43,004 bases of DNA, taken from assembly GCA_937967375.1 (NCBI GenBank), contig CALCJF010000048.1:1-43004 (forward strand), written 5' to 3'. Below are positions 15,661 through 23,881 of the stretch, one piece after another. Under the pieces are notes generated by a model that did no database searches, was not told the DNA's origin, and saw nothing but the letters and a program-made list of their open reading frames with translations. Positions within the stretch are counted from its first letter, which is position 1. Each line of letters opens with the position of its first letter. The position numbers and the translations under genes were made by a program. This stretch comes from an uncultured Leucobacter sp. GTDB taxonomy: Bacteria; Actinomycetota; Actinomycetes; Actinomycetales; Microbacteriaceae.

Positions 15661-16566
15661 ATGCGTCGTCGAGTTCTTCCTTTTGTTGCGGTTGCCGCTG
15701 TTGCCGCATCGGTACTTACCGGCTGCTCTGCCGCGTCGCAGGCCGATAACTGCGCGCCCACGCTGTCGCCCGGTGCGCTCAGTGACAGCGTCAAAGTGAG
15801 CGGCGACAGCGCCGACGCATTGAAGGTCAGCTTCAGCAAGGCAACGGAAGCCGCGAACCCGCAGCGCAGCATCGTGCAGCATGCCGACTCGGCGTCGTCC
15901 GAGCGCGGCACGCTTGTCGAAGAGGGCATGATCTTCAAGGCGAATCTCGCGTACGTCGACGCTGCCACCGGTGAGGTGCTGCAGGTTGCCCCGACGTTCG
16001 GTACCGATGAGGGCGTGCCCTACCTGGCCGACCCGCAGGCCGGCCCCGTGTTCGACGCGGTGCTCTGCGCCGCTGTCGGTGACACCACTGCAGTCGTCGT
16101 ATCTGAGCAAGACAGTGCTGCAATGGGTGCAGAAGGGCAGCTGTTGCTGCTCGCGCAGATCACCGACGCGACGGTCACCCGAGCCACTGGTTCGTCGCGG
16201 GCGCTGCCCAGCGGCTTCCCCGCAGTAACCAACGATGAGACCGGCCGGCCCGGCATTGTGCTCCCGCCGCAGCAGGCACCGAGCAAGCTCAAGAGTGCAC
16301 CGCGTATCGAGGGCACTGGCGAGAAGGTCACTGCCGAGCAGAACGTCATCGGTCAGGTACTCACCGTGAGCTGGGATGGCCAGCAGGTAAAGAATACCTG
16401 GGAGAGCCTGCCAGAGGGCTTCGGCAACGAAGAATCAAGCGCGCAGACCGGTGCCACATTCCGTGCGGCTCTGACTGGCTACCCGGTCGGCTCGCAGGTA
16501 GTCGTGATCGAACCGGGAGATGGACAGCCGCGCGTGAGCGTGATCGATATTCTCGCGGTCGTCTAA
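15661..16566 (+). CDS. FKBP-type peptidyl-prolyl isomerase-like lipoprotein
   Basis: This encodes 301 residues. The signal MRRRVLPFVAVAAVAASVLTGC has a clear lipobox (LTGC, Cys22). The remainder resembles two FKBP-like modules, one near residues 80-130 (the GTLVEEGMIFKANLAYVDAA type) and one at the end (EQNVIGQVLTVSWDGQQVKN, then GYPVGSQVVVIEPGDGQP). The latter contains the 'G.....V....Y.G' and 'P.GSQV' features of FKBPs, although several aromatic active-site positions are not obvious, so it may be catalytically weak. FKBP-like lipoproteins occupy this position in other Microbacteriaceae (from memory). It is probably an extracytoplasmic folding factor. It is spaced 9 bases from pafB and so is likely co-transcribed. 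Confidence 0.75.
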   Translation: MRRRVLPFVAVAAVAASVLTGCSAASQADNCAPTLSPGALSDSVKVSGDSADALKVSFSKATEAANPQRSIVQHADSASSERGTLVEEGMIFKANLAYVDAATGEVLQVAPTFGTDEGVPYLADPQAGPVFDAVLCAAVGDTTAVVVSEQDSAAMGAEGQLLLLAQITDATVTRATGSSRALPSGFPAVTNDETGRPGIVLPPQQAPSKLKSAPRIEGTGEKVTAEQNVIGQVLTVSWDGQQVKNTWESLPEGFGNEESSAQTGATFRAALTGYPVGSQVVVIEPGDGQPRVSVIDILAVV

Positions 16567-16575
16567 GGGAGTTTC

Positions 16576-17622
16576 GTGACTAGCTCGTCGGTTCCGAAGC
16601 GGGTTCCGAGCGAAGAGCGCGTCTTCAGCCTGGTACTCGCGCTCGTCGCGAGCCCGCAGGGGCTTACCAAGTCCGAGTTACTTTCGAGCGTCTACGGGTA
16701 CTCGCAGCGCTTCGATCGGGGCGTCTTCGACGCGAGCCTTGAACGCCAGTTCGAGCGCGACAAAGCGCAGGTGCGCGAGCTCGGCATTCCGGTAGAAACC
16801 CTCGATTCACCGCTCGAACCGGGCAACAATCAGCTCACCCGCTACCGCATTTCGAAAGCGCGCCTGCAGCTTCCAGAAGACGTTCGGTTCACTGCAGACG
16901 AACTGATGCTGCTGAAGATGGCCTCGCTGGCGTGGAGCGAGGGAAGTCTCGGCGCCGAGTCGCGCTGGGCATCGATGAAACTGACTTCGCTCGGGGTCAA
17001 CCTCGATGTGCGAAACCTGGGAATCGCGCCCAGACTGAGCATTCTCGAACCGGCCGCACCCGCATTGCAACTCGCAATCAACGAGGGCAGGGTGGTGCGC
17101 TTCGACTACCAGCTGCCGAGCAGACCGAGCGCGCTGTCGCGTCGCGTCGCCCCGCTTCGACTGCACCGTGCAGAGGGACGCTGGCACCTGATTGCCTACG
17201 ATCTCGAGCGCGAAGACAGTCGGGTGTTTCTGCTGTCGCGAATCGCTTCAGAGGTAGTCGTGACCCAGGATCTGTTCGATCCTGCGCTTCGTGCACACAT
17301 CGATCCTGCTCTCGCAGAATTGCTCCGGCTGCCACACGAGCAACGCGCGGTCGTTTCTGTGCGAAAAGGATCAGCCGCCGAAGCACGGCTAGAACCGCGG
17401 GGCGATGCCGATCCCGCGCGCCTCGGTCATGGCCCAGCGACCGATGACACCCGCGAGATTGAACTCGGTACTCTCGACTATTCTGCGTTTGCTGACGAGC
17501 TCGCCGGATACGGCGACGAAGCGATCGCGCTCGAACCCTCGCAGTTGCGAGAAAGCATCACGGCAAAACTCGAAGCGATTCGATCGCAGCACGAACTGCG
17601 GGGGAGTGCGAACCATGTCTAG
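16576..17622 (+). CDS. pafB: WYL-domain transcriptional regulator PafB
   Basis: This encodes 348 residues from a GTG with AAGGGAG just upstream. An N-terminal winged helix-turn-helix (about residues 9-85, EERVFSLVLALVASPQGLTK) is followed by a WYL domain (about 140-220, VRFDYQLPSRP and HLIAYDLEREDSRVFLLSRI) and a WCX-type C-terminal extension. In mycobacteria PafB and PafC form a heterodimer that activates the LexA/RecA-independent DNA-damage response, with the WYL domain sensing single-stranded DNA. The gene overlaps pafC by 8 bases. The name derives from pafA (proteasome accessory factor), but no pafA is present in this interval. Confidence 0.88.
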   Translation: MTSSSVPKRVPSEERVFSLVLALVASPQGLTKSELLSSVYGYSQRFDRGVFDASLERQFERDKAQVRELGIPVETLDSPLEPGNNQLTRYRISKARLQLPEDVRFTADELMLLKMASLAWSEGSLGAESRWASMKLTSLGVNLDVRNLGIAPRLSILEPAAPALQLAINEGRVVRFDYQLPSRPSALSRRVAPLRLHRAEGRWHLIAYDLEREDSRVFLLSRIASEVVVTQDLFDPALRAHIDPALAELLRLPHEQRAVVSVRKGSAAEARLEPRGDADPARLGHGPATDDTREIELGTLDYSAFADELAGYGDEAIALEPSQLRESITAKLEAIRSQHELRGSANHV

Positions 17623-18586
17623 CAGGCTCACCACATCGGACCGCGTCATGCTGCTGATGTCGCTCGTGCCCTATCTGAAGGAGCACGGGCCGACTCAGGT
17701 GAGCGAGCTCGCATCGATGTTCGGGGTGGATGCCCCGGCGGTGCGAAAGCTCGTGCGGTTTCTCGGGGTGGCCGGTGTTCCGGGCGAGACGCAGACCTAC
17801 CAGCACGAAGACCTCTTCGATATTGACTGGGATGCCCTCGAACAGCATGACATCGTGAGTTTGACCCAGACGGTCGCAGTTGACGAGACGCCGAGGTTCT
17901 CGTCAGTCGAGACTTCGGCAATGATCGCCGGGTTGCACGCGTTGACGCCGATGCTACCGGGCGAGATGCAGGAGGCTGCTGCCAGCGCCGCAAAGAAGCT
18001 CGCCTCGGTGCGAGCTGCTGATGGCGGACAGGGGTCGGTGTCGATCACCGAAGACGCAGCGCAGCGGCGCATCGTCGAGATCACCTCGGCCATTTCTGGG
18101 CAGACCCGACTGAGTTTTGAGTATCGTGCTGCTGACGGCACCCTGAGCCAGAGAACCGTCGAGCCGCTGCTGCTCAGCCAATCCGGGGGCGCCTGGTACT
18201 TGCGGGCGTACTGCATCGATCGCGGTGCCGAACGCACCTTCTTGCTCGACCGTATGCGCTCACCTCGCGCACTCCCCGAGAAAGCAGTGCACTTTGTTGG
18301 CGAACGGGTGGTTGCTCCCGCGGGGCTGGGGGTCGAAGGAGCAGAGTTGACCGCACGCGTGCGATTGACCCGGCTCGCGCTGCAACGCCTCATCGACTTC
18401 GCCCCCCGCGTGCTTGCCGAGGGCGACGAAGGCTGGCTCACCGCCGAGGTCGACCTGCGACATCCGGGGGTCGCCGTGCGCCTTGTGCAGGCCGCGCCCG
18501 GCGAGGTGATCGTTGAACACCCAGACGCCGCACGCGCCGCCGTGCACGGGTGGGCAGAACGTGCGCTTGCGGCATACGATGCCTGA
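17615..18586 (+). CDS. pafC: WYL-domain transcriptional regulator PafC
   Basis: This encodes 323 residues from the ATG at 17615, which has GGGGAG upstream; longer in-frame starts would lie inside pafB. The helix-turn-helix is SDRVMLLMSLVPYLKEHGPT with VSELASMFGVDAPAVRKLVR, and the WYL domain includes RLSFEYRAADG and WYLRAYCIDRGAERTFLLDR. It is the expected partner of PafB in a heterodimeric activator of the DNA-damage response. It overlaps pafB by 8 bases. The next gene, tatC, starts 43 bases on with its own promoter, and tatA, which usually lies between pafC and tatC in actinobacteria, is absent. Confidence 0.88.
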   Translation: MSSRLTTSDRVMLLMSLVPYLKEHGPTQVSELASMFGVDAPAVRKLVRFLGVAGVPGETQTYQHEDLFDIDWDALEQHDIVSLTQTVAVDETPRFSSVETSAMIAGLHALTPMLPGEMQEAAASAAKKLASVRAADGGQGSVSITEDAAQRRIVEITSAISGQTRLSFEYRAADGTLSQRTVEPLLLSQSGGAWYLRAYCIDRGAERTFLLDRMRSPRALPEKAVHFVGERVVAPAGLGVEGAELTARVRLTRLALQRLIDFAPRVLAEGDEGWLTAEVDLRHPGVAVRLVQAAPGEVIVEHPDAARAAVHGWAERALAAYDA

Positions 18587-18617
18587 GCGCCTCGCAGGGT
18601 TCGAGTTGCTTCGCCAC

Positions 18618-18623
18618 TAGACT
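18618..18623 (+). promoter_or_regulatory. -10 hexamer, leaderless promoter of tatC-helY-lnt
   Basis: TAGACT ends 6 bases before the GTG start of tatC at 18630, and no ribosome-binding site is present. Confidence 0.5.
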
Positions 18624-18629
18624 GGCTCC

Positions 18630-19451
18630 GTGGCAGAGAAGAGGCGCGGGCGCAAGAACCCTGACGGTCGAATGAGCCTCGGGGCTCACTTGATCGAATT
18701 GCGCAACCGCCTGTTCATCGCGGCGATTGCTGTGGCTGCTGCCATGGCCGCTGGATGGTACCTGACGCCGTGGGTGTGGAGCATGCTGCGCAAGCCGCTT
18801 GACGATCTGGCGGCGACCGGGCGCGAGGTCGCGATTCAGTACACCGACGTCTCGAGCGGCTTCGACACCAAGGTGCAGATCGCGTTCTTCTTCGCGATGC
18901 TCGTGTCGAGTCCCGTGTGGCTCTACCAGATCTGGGCGTTCATCGTTCCGGGCCTGACACGTCGCGAAAAGTGGCACGCCGTCGGGTTCTTGGGCGCGGC
19001 GGTGCCGCTCTTTTTCGCGGGTGTCTATGTCGGCTGGAGTGTGCTGCCAAACATCGTGCGGCTCATGGCGAGCTTTCAGCCGCCAGAAGACGCATTCTTC
19101 ATGAACGCGCGCACCTACCTCGACTTCACCACGAAGCTGATGCTCGCGGTCGGCGTGGGGTTCGTGCTGCCTGTGCTGCTCGTGCTGCTCAACTTTCTCG
19201 GCGTGCTGCGCGGCATGACCATCCTGAAGCAGTGGCGCATCGCGATAATCGCGATCATCACCTTCGCCGCGATCACGACACCAGCGACCGAACTCATGAG
19301 CATGTTCGTGCTTGCGGCGCCGATCGTGGTGTTGTACTTCATCGCCGCGGGGGTCGCCATCTGGCACGACCGAATAGTCGACAAGAAACGGGCGGCCGAA
19401 TTCGCAGAGTACGGGCTCGACGAGGTCGAACACCCGGAGGGCTCGGCGTGA
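18630..19451 (+). CDS. tatC: Twin-arginine translocase subunit TatC
   Basis: This encodes 273 residues. TatC is the polytopic receptor that recognises twin-arginine signal peptides and, with TatA/TatB, exports folded proteins. The N-terminal SLGAHLIELRNRLF is the conserved cytoplasmic recognition segment (usually HL.ELR.R). VSSPVWLYQIWAFIVPGLTR with REK is the second family signature, and six hydrophobic helices can be counted. The Lys/Arg-rich N-terminus (AEKRRGRKNPDGRM) is normal for actinobacteria. The stop overlaps helY (GTGA). No tatA or tatB lies beside it, so those subunits must be encoded elsewhere. Confidence 0.94.
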   Translation: MAEKRRGRKNPDGRMSLGAHLIELRNRLFIAAIAVAAAMAAGWYLTPWVWSMLRKPLDDLAATGREVAIQYTDVSSGFDTKVQIAFFFAMLVSSPVWLYQIWAFIVPGLTRREKWHAVGFLGAAVPLFFAGVYVGWSVLPNIVRLMASFQPPEDAFFMNARTYLDFTTKLMLAVGVGFVLPVLLVLLNFLGVLRGMTILKQWRIAIIAIITFAAITTPATELMSMFVLAAPIVVLYFIAAGVAIWHDRIVDKKRAAEFAEYGLDEVEHPEGSA

Positions 19452-21730
19452 GCGACTATCCGGCGCTCGACGCCTTTGCCGCGAAGCTCGGCTTCGCGCT
19501 TGACGGTTTTCAGCGCACCGCCTGCGAGCGCCTCGAAGACGGCCGCAGCGTGCTCGTGGCCGCCCCGACAGGGTCGGGCAAGACCACTGTCGCCGAGTTT
19601 GCGGTGTTTCTTGCGCGGCGAGAGCGTGACGCACGAATCTTCTACACCGCACCGATCAAGGCACTCTCAAACCAGAAGTTTCGCGAGCTGTGTGCAGAAT
19701 ACGGCGAAGAAGAGGTCGGACTGCTTACCGGCGACGTGAATCTGCGCGGTGATGCGCCCGTTGTGGTGATGACCACCGAAGTGCTGCGCAACATGATCTA
19801 TGCCGAGAGCCACGCGCTCGACGATCTCGCTTTCGTCGTGCTCGACGAGGTGCATTACCTGGGGGATCGTTGGCGAGGCGCGGTGTGGGAAGAGATCATT
19901 CTGCACCTGCCAGGTTCGGTTCGGCTCGTGTCGCTGTCGGCGACGGTGTCGAACGCAGAAGAGTTCGGCGACTGGATGCACGCCGTGCGCGGCGACACCG
20001 ATGTGGTGCTGAGCGAGCACCGACCGGTGCCGCTCTACCAGCATGTGCTCACGCCGAAGGAGCTGTTGCCGCTCTACGTCGACGCAGACGGCGAGCTTGT
20101 CGAGCGAGGTCGGCTGAACCCCGAGCTGAGCGCCCTTGCGCACGGGTCTCGTGGCCGGGACTCCGAGGGCGGCCGGGGCGGTCGTGGCAGTCGCTCCGCG
20201 CGGGATCACGGGTACGAGCGCTATCGCTCGCAGCGTGATCGCAGCCGGGGTCGGGCGCCGGTGCGCCGCACGAGAAGAATCAAGCGTTCAGATATCGCGC
20301 GCGCGCTCGAAGAAACCGGCCTGCTGCCCGGCATCGTATTCATCTTCAGCCGCAACGGCTGCGATCAGGCCGTGCAGCAGTGTCTGTACGAGGGCATTCG
20401 ACTCACCACTCGCGAAGAGCGAGACGAGATCAGACGGGTGATTCACGACGCGATCTCTGGTCTGGACGAAGAAGACCTTCGGGTGCTCGGGGTGAGCAGT
20501 TGGATCGCGGGCCTTGAACGGGGTGTCGCGGCGCACCACGCCGGCTTGCTGCCGCAGTTCAAGACCGTGGTGGAGCAGCTGTTTCAGCGCAGGCTCGTCA
20601 AACTCGTGTTCGCGACCGAGACCCTCGCGCTCGGCATCAATATGCCGGCGCGATCGGTGACGATCGAGCGGCTCGATAAGTACAACGGTGAGCAGCGAGT
20701 GCAGCTCACGTCGGGGGAGTACACCCAGCTCACGGGGCGCGCGGGCAGGCGCGGCATCGACCACGAGGGTCATGCAATCGTGGTGTGGGGCGACAACATG
20801 GAGCTCGAATCGGTGGCCCATCTGGCGGCCGCGAGGTCGTTTCCGGTGCGCTCGATCTTCAAGCCGACCCCGAACATGGCGGTGAACCTGCTGCAGCGCA
20901 TGCCGCGTTCTCTGGCGCGTGACACGCTCGAGTTGAGCTTTGCCCAGTTTCAGGCCGACCGCGACGTCGTCGAGCAGGCGCGCGAGCTGCGCGCCGAGCA
21001 GGAGTCGCTGGCCGGATACGACCGTGCCGCGCGTCGCGCAAAGGGCTCCGATAGAAAGCGCTGGGAGGATCGGGCACGCAAGCTGCGCAAGAAGATCGAG
21101 CGGGGCAGGCGTCGCGTCGAGGCACGCAGCGGCAGCATCGCTCGCACCTTCGACCGTGTGGTCAGCGCGCTCGGCGAGCTCGATTATCTGCATGGCGACG
21201 AAGTGACCCCCTGGGGCCGACTGCTTGCACGCGTCTACGGCGAGCGCGACCTGTTGATCGCTGAGTGCCTGCGTCACGACGCGTGGCGAGGCATCGATGC
21301 GCCGGGTCTCGCGGCCCTGTGCTGCGCGCTCAGCTACGAACCGCGAAGAGACAGCGAGCCCGAGGGGCGCTGGCCCGGCGGCTCGTTTCGACAGGCCTTC
21401 GAGCGCACCCTCGACCTCTGGGAGTCGCTCGACGAGATCGGCGAGCGACACAGGCTCGGTGGCGTCGAGATGCCGCACGCGGGTCTCGCCTCGGCGATGC
21501 AGGGCTGGGCACACGGATGGACGTTGACGCGCACGCTCGAAGAGGCAGAGATCGGCGCCGGAGACTTCGTGCGCTGGGCGAAGCAGACGATCGACCTGCT
21601 CGACCAGATCGCCCAGGCCTGCGAGCACGCAGAGGTCGACAAGGATCGCCTTGCGAAGCTCGGCGCGCTCGCCCGTGAGGCGAAGCGGGGCGTGCGTCGC
21701 GGGATCGTCGAAACCTCGAGCGCCGCATGA
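19448..21730 (+). CDS. helY: DEAD/DEAH-box RNA helicase HelY (Ski2/Mtr4-like)
   Basis: This encodes 760 residues from a GTG overlapping the tatC stop. The Q-like motif GFALDGFQRTA is followed by Walker A APTGSGKT (residues 39-46), motif Ia TAPIKALSNQKF, motif II DEVHYLGD (about residue 131), motif III SLSATVSN, motif IV/V FATETLALGINMPARS and motif VI QLTGRAGRRGID. This is the Ski2/Mtr4-like superfamily 2 architecture, with a C-terminal helical DSHCT domain. An unusual feature is a low-complexity Arg/Gly/Ser-rich insert at about residues 231-279 (SRGRDSEGGRGGRGSRSARD) between the RecA lobes, likely to bind RNA non-specifically. Actinobacteria keep helY after tatC; its substrates are not well defined. 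Confidence 0.9.
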   Translation: MSDYPALDAFAAKLGFALDGFQRTACERLEDGRSVLVAAPTGSGKTTVAEFAVFLARRERDARIFYTAPIKALSNQKFRELCAEYGEEEVGLLTGDVNLRGDAPVVVMTTEVLRNMIYAESHALDDLAFVVLDEVHYLGDRWRGAVWEEIILHLPGSVRLVSLSATVSNAEEFGDWMHAVRGDTDVVLSEHRPVPLYQHVLTPKELLPLYVDADGELVERGRLNPELSALAHGSRGRDSEGGRGGRGSRSARDHGYERYRSQRDRSRGRAPVRRTRRIKRSDIARALEETGLLPGIVFIFSRNGCDQAVQQCLYEGIRLTTREERDEIRRVIHDAISGLDEEDLRVLGVSSWIAGLERGVAAHHAGLLPQFKTVVEQLFQRRLVKLVFATETLALGINMPARSVTIERLDKYNGEQRVQLTSGEYTQLTGRAGRRGIDHEGHAIVVWGDNMELESVAHLAAARSFPVRSIFKPTPNMAVNLLQRMPRSLARDTLELSFAQFQADRDVVEQARELRAEQESLAGYDRAARRAKGSDRKRWEDRARKLRKKIERGRRRVEARSGSIARTFDRVVSALGELDYLHGDEVTPWGRLLARVYGERDLLIAECLRHDAWRGIDAPGLAALCCALSYEPRRDSEPEGRWPGGSFRQAFERTLDLWESLDEIGERHRLGGVEMPHAGLASAMQGWAHGWTLTRTLEEAEIGAGDFVRWAKQTIDLLDQIAQACEHAEVDKDRLAKLGALAREAKRGVRRGIVETSSAA

Positions 21731-23322
21731 GCCGCCCCGGCCCAATCGGACGCATGCCCTGGTGGCTCGCCCTCCCTGCGGCCGCGCTCGGCGGTCTCGG
21801 CCTCGATGCGGCAACCCCCGCGGTCGACTGGTGGCCCGCCGCGCTCATCGGTGCAGCGCTCATCGTCGCCGCTCTATGGCAGCAGCGGGCCCGCTTCGGT
21901 CTGCTCGTCGGCTTCGTGGCGGGGGCAGCGTTCTGGATGCCGCACATTCACTGGCTTACGCTCTATCTCGGCCCCGTGCCGTGGCTCGGGCTTTCGGGCG
22001 TGATGGTCGCCTGGTTCGCGCTCTTCGGGCTGTTCGCTGCGCTCGCAACCGCAGGGCTTGCTCGCCTTCGTGCGCGCCCGTCAGCGATCGTGCTTGCCCA
22101 GGCCCTGACGGTTGCGGGGCTCTGGGTCGCGCGGGAGCAAGTACAAAGCACCTGGCCCTACGGCGGCTTCGCTTGGGGCAGAATCGCGATTACGCAGGCA
22201 GACGGACCGCTCGTAGCCCTCGCTTCGTGGCTGGGGTTTGCGGGTCTCAGCGGTCTGCTGGTGTTCGGTTGCGCGCTCGTTGTCGCGATCCTCGCCCGCC
22301 CAAACATGTCGGTGACGAAACGACTGCTCGCGATCGTGGCGATCGCTGCGGCGTTTGCCGGGCTGAGCTTCGTGCCGCCCGCGGCGCTCGAATCCGAGGG
22401 CACGCTGCGCATCGCCGCGGTGCAGGGCAATTCGAAGTCGGCGATCTTCGACGACCGCGAGAACGGCGACGTCATTCGCGACCACATCGAGGCGACGAGC
22501 GCGCTGCTCGATGATCTCGAGGCGAAGGGCGACCGCGTCGACCTCATTGTCTGGCCCGAGAACAGCGGCGAGTTTCAGCTGCCCGAGCAGCACTACCGTT
22601 CACTCGAACTGCAGCGGCTCGCCAAACGCGCGGGAGCGCCGATCGTCGCGGGCTCCGTGCTGCAGCACCCTGACGGCACGTTCACGAACAGCACAGTGGT
22701 GTTCGACGAGCAGGGTGACTCCGGCTTGCGCTACGACAAGCGGCGACCGGTTCCCTTTGCCGAATACATGCCCAACCGGCCGTTCTTCCGCAGCCTCGCA
22801 CCAGATCTCGTCGACCTCGTGCAACTCGAGTACAGCTTCGGGCAGCTGCCCGCCGTGCTGCCGATAGAGACTGCGGGTGGCACTGTTCGCGCAGGCATCG
22901 CAATCTGCTTCGACATCATCTTTGACGACCACGCCGTCGCGCTCATGAACGGTGGCGGCGACGATGCCGAGGTGATCCTCGCCCAGACGAACAATGCCGA
23001 CTTCGGACACACCGACCAAAGCGCCCAGCAGCTGCAAATCGCGAAACTGCGCGCGGTCGAGACTGGCCGTGCGCTGGTAAATATTTCGACTGTGGGCACG
23101 AGCGCGGTCGTGCTCCCAGATGGCGAAGAGGTGGATCGTCTGGCGCCGTTCACCGCCGACGCGATGGTGGCAGAAGTGCCGCTGGTGACCGGGCAGACTC
23201 CAGCGTTGCGTTTCGGATCTGCGATCGCAGGTCTGTGGCTCGCCGTGGCCGCGGCGGGCCTGTTGCTCAGCATCATCGCCGGCCGAAGCCGACGCGCCCG
23301 CGACTCGGGCGAGCCTCTCTAG
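21727..23322 (+). CDS. lnt: Apolipoprotein N-acyltransferase Lnt
   Basis: This encodes 531 residues; the ATG overlaps the helY stop (ATGA). Lnt N-acylates the diacylglyceryl cysteine of lipoproteins at the outer face of the membrane. The N-terminal half holds the membrane helices and the second half a nitrilase-like domain. The catalytic triad is visible: Glu278 in WPENSGEF, Lys338 in YDKRRP and Cys394 in AICFDIIFDD. A final helix near 499-518 is followed by an Arg-rich tail. In mycobacteria lnt is fused to the mannosyltransferase Ppm1, and other actinobacteria have ppm1 next to it; here it stands alone. It ends 6 bases from the convergent rbpA, with no evident terminator. It would mature the lipoproteins encoded in this window. 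Confidence 0.92.
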   Translation: MSRPGPIGRMPWWLALPAAALGGLGLDAATPAVDWWPAALIGAALIVAALWQQRARFGLLVGFVAGAAFWMPHIHWLTLYLGPVPWLGLSGVMVAWFALFGLFAALATAGLARLRARPSAIVLAQALTVAGLWVAREQVQSTWPYGGFAWGRIAITQADGPLVALASWLGFAGLSGLLVFGCALVVAILARPNMSVTKRLLAIVAIAAAFAGLSFVPPAALESEGTLRIAAVQGNSKSAIFDDRENGDVIRDHIEATSALLDDLEAKGDRVDLIVWPENSGEFQLPEQHYRSLELQRLAKRAGAPIVAGSVLQHPDGTFTNSTVVFDEQGDSGLRYDKRRPVPFAEYMPNRPFFRSLAPDLVDLVQLEYSFGQLPAVLPIETAGGTVRAGIAICFDIIFDDHAVALMNGGGDDAEVILAQTNNADFGHTDQSAQQLQIAKLRAVETGRALVNISTVGTSAVVLPDGEEVDRLAPFTADAMVAEVPLVTGQTPALRFGSAIAGLWLAVAAAGLLLSIIAGRSRRARDSGEPL

Positions 23323-23328
23323 CCGAAG

Positions 23329-23688
23329 CTACTTCGAATTGCCGCGGCGGGCGCGCAGCACCTGAAGACGCTCTTCGAGCAGTTCTTCAAGTTCTTCACG
23401 ACTGCGCCGCTCAAGCAGCATGTCCCAGTGCGTACGCTGGTTCTGACCCTTCTCTTCGAACTCAGCGCGCGCGACCCGGCCCGCCTCGTCATCAAGAAAC
23501 CCGAGTTCGCCGCTTCGCGGGTCGAACCACTCGGGCGGCACCTCTGCCTCGGAATCAAACATGACCGCGAAGCGGTTGCCCCGGTCGGTGAGGTATTCGA
23601 CGCGCTTTCGCGGCGCGAACTCGATTCCGTGTTCGCCCTGCAGGCTCGTTGCTCCGATGCGCGCTCCGCGCAGTGTTCGCTCGGCCAT
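23329..23688 (-). CDS. rbpA: RNA polymerase-binding protein RbpA
   Basis: This encodes 119 residues. The start MAERTLRG was chosen because GGAGG precedes it by a few bases and MA.R.LRG is the family N-terminus; an upstream ATG at 23700 would lie on the other side of that ribosome-binding site. RbpA is an actinobacterial factor that binds RNA polymerase and the principal sigma factor and stabilises open complexes. Signature parts are GIEFAPRKRVEYLTDRGN (core domain) and the highly conserved QRTHWDMLLERRSREELEEL (linker plus sigma-interacting domain). The core domain has no cysteine, so it is not a zinc-binding form. The gene is convergent with lnt and is most likely monocistronic. Confidence 0.94.
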   Translation of the reverse strand: MAERTLRGARIGATSLQGEHGIEFAPRKRVEYLTDRGNRFAVMFDSEAEVPPEWFDPRSGELGFLDDEAGRVARAEFEEKGQNQRTHWDMLLERRSREELEELLEERLQVLRARRGNSK

Positions 23689-23833
23689 GTCTACCTCCAT
23701 GTCTCGCGTGCCGCGGATGTCGGTATCCGACGAAACGGCTACTGCTTCTTTGCAGCGTATCGCTCCGAGACGCTCGGCAACAGCTTTTGTGCCCGGATCG
23801 TCACATTTCGCCGCTACTCTTGAAAGCAGCAAA

Positions 23834-23850
23834 CTTGCATGTAGTGCAAG
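23834..23850. promoter_or_regulatory. Inverted repeat, possible operator or stem
   Basis: CTTGCA and TGCAAG are separated by 5 bases. The repeat lies between the divergent rbpA and SDR genes, just before the SDR ribosome-binding site. It could be an operator; no regulator can be named. Confidence 0.3.
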
Positions 23851-23881
23851 TCTCACCATCACCGCTTCACAAGGAGACATC

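Noticed and set aside
18438..19652. Minus-strand frame of 404 codons across pafC and tatC
   Set aside because: It runs antisense across two recognised genes and their junction, with no ribosome-binding site and no domain.
20288..21814. Minus-strand frame of 508 codons opposite helY
   Set aside because: HelY motifs are intact on the plus strand, and the antisense translation has no family features.
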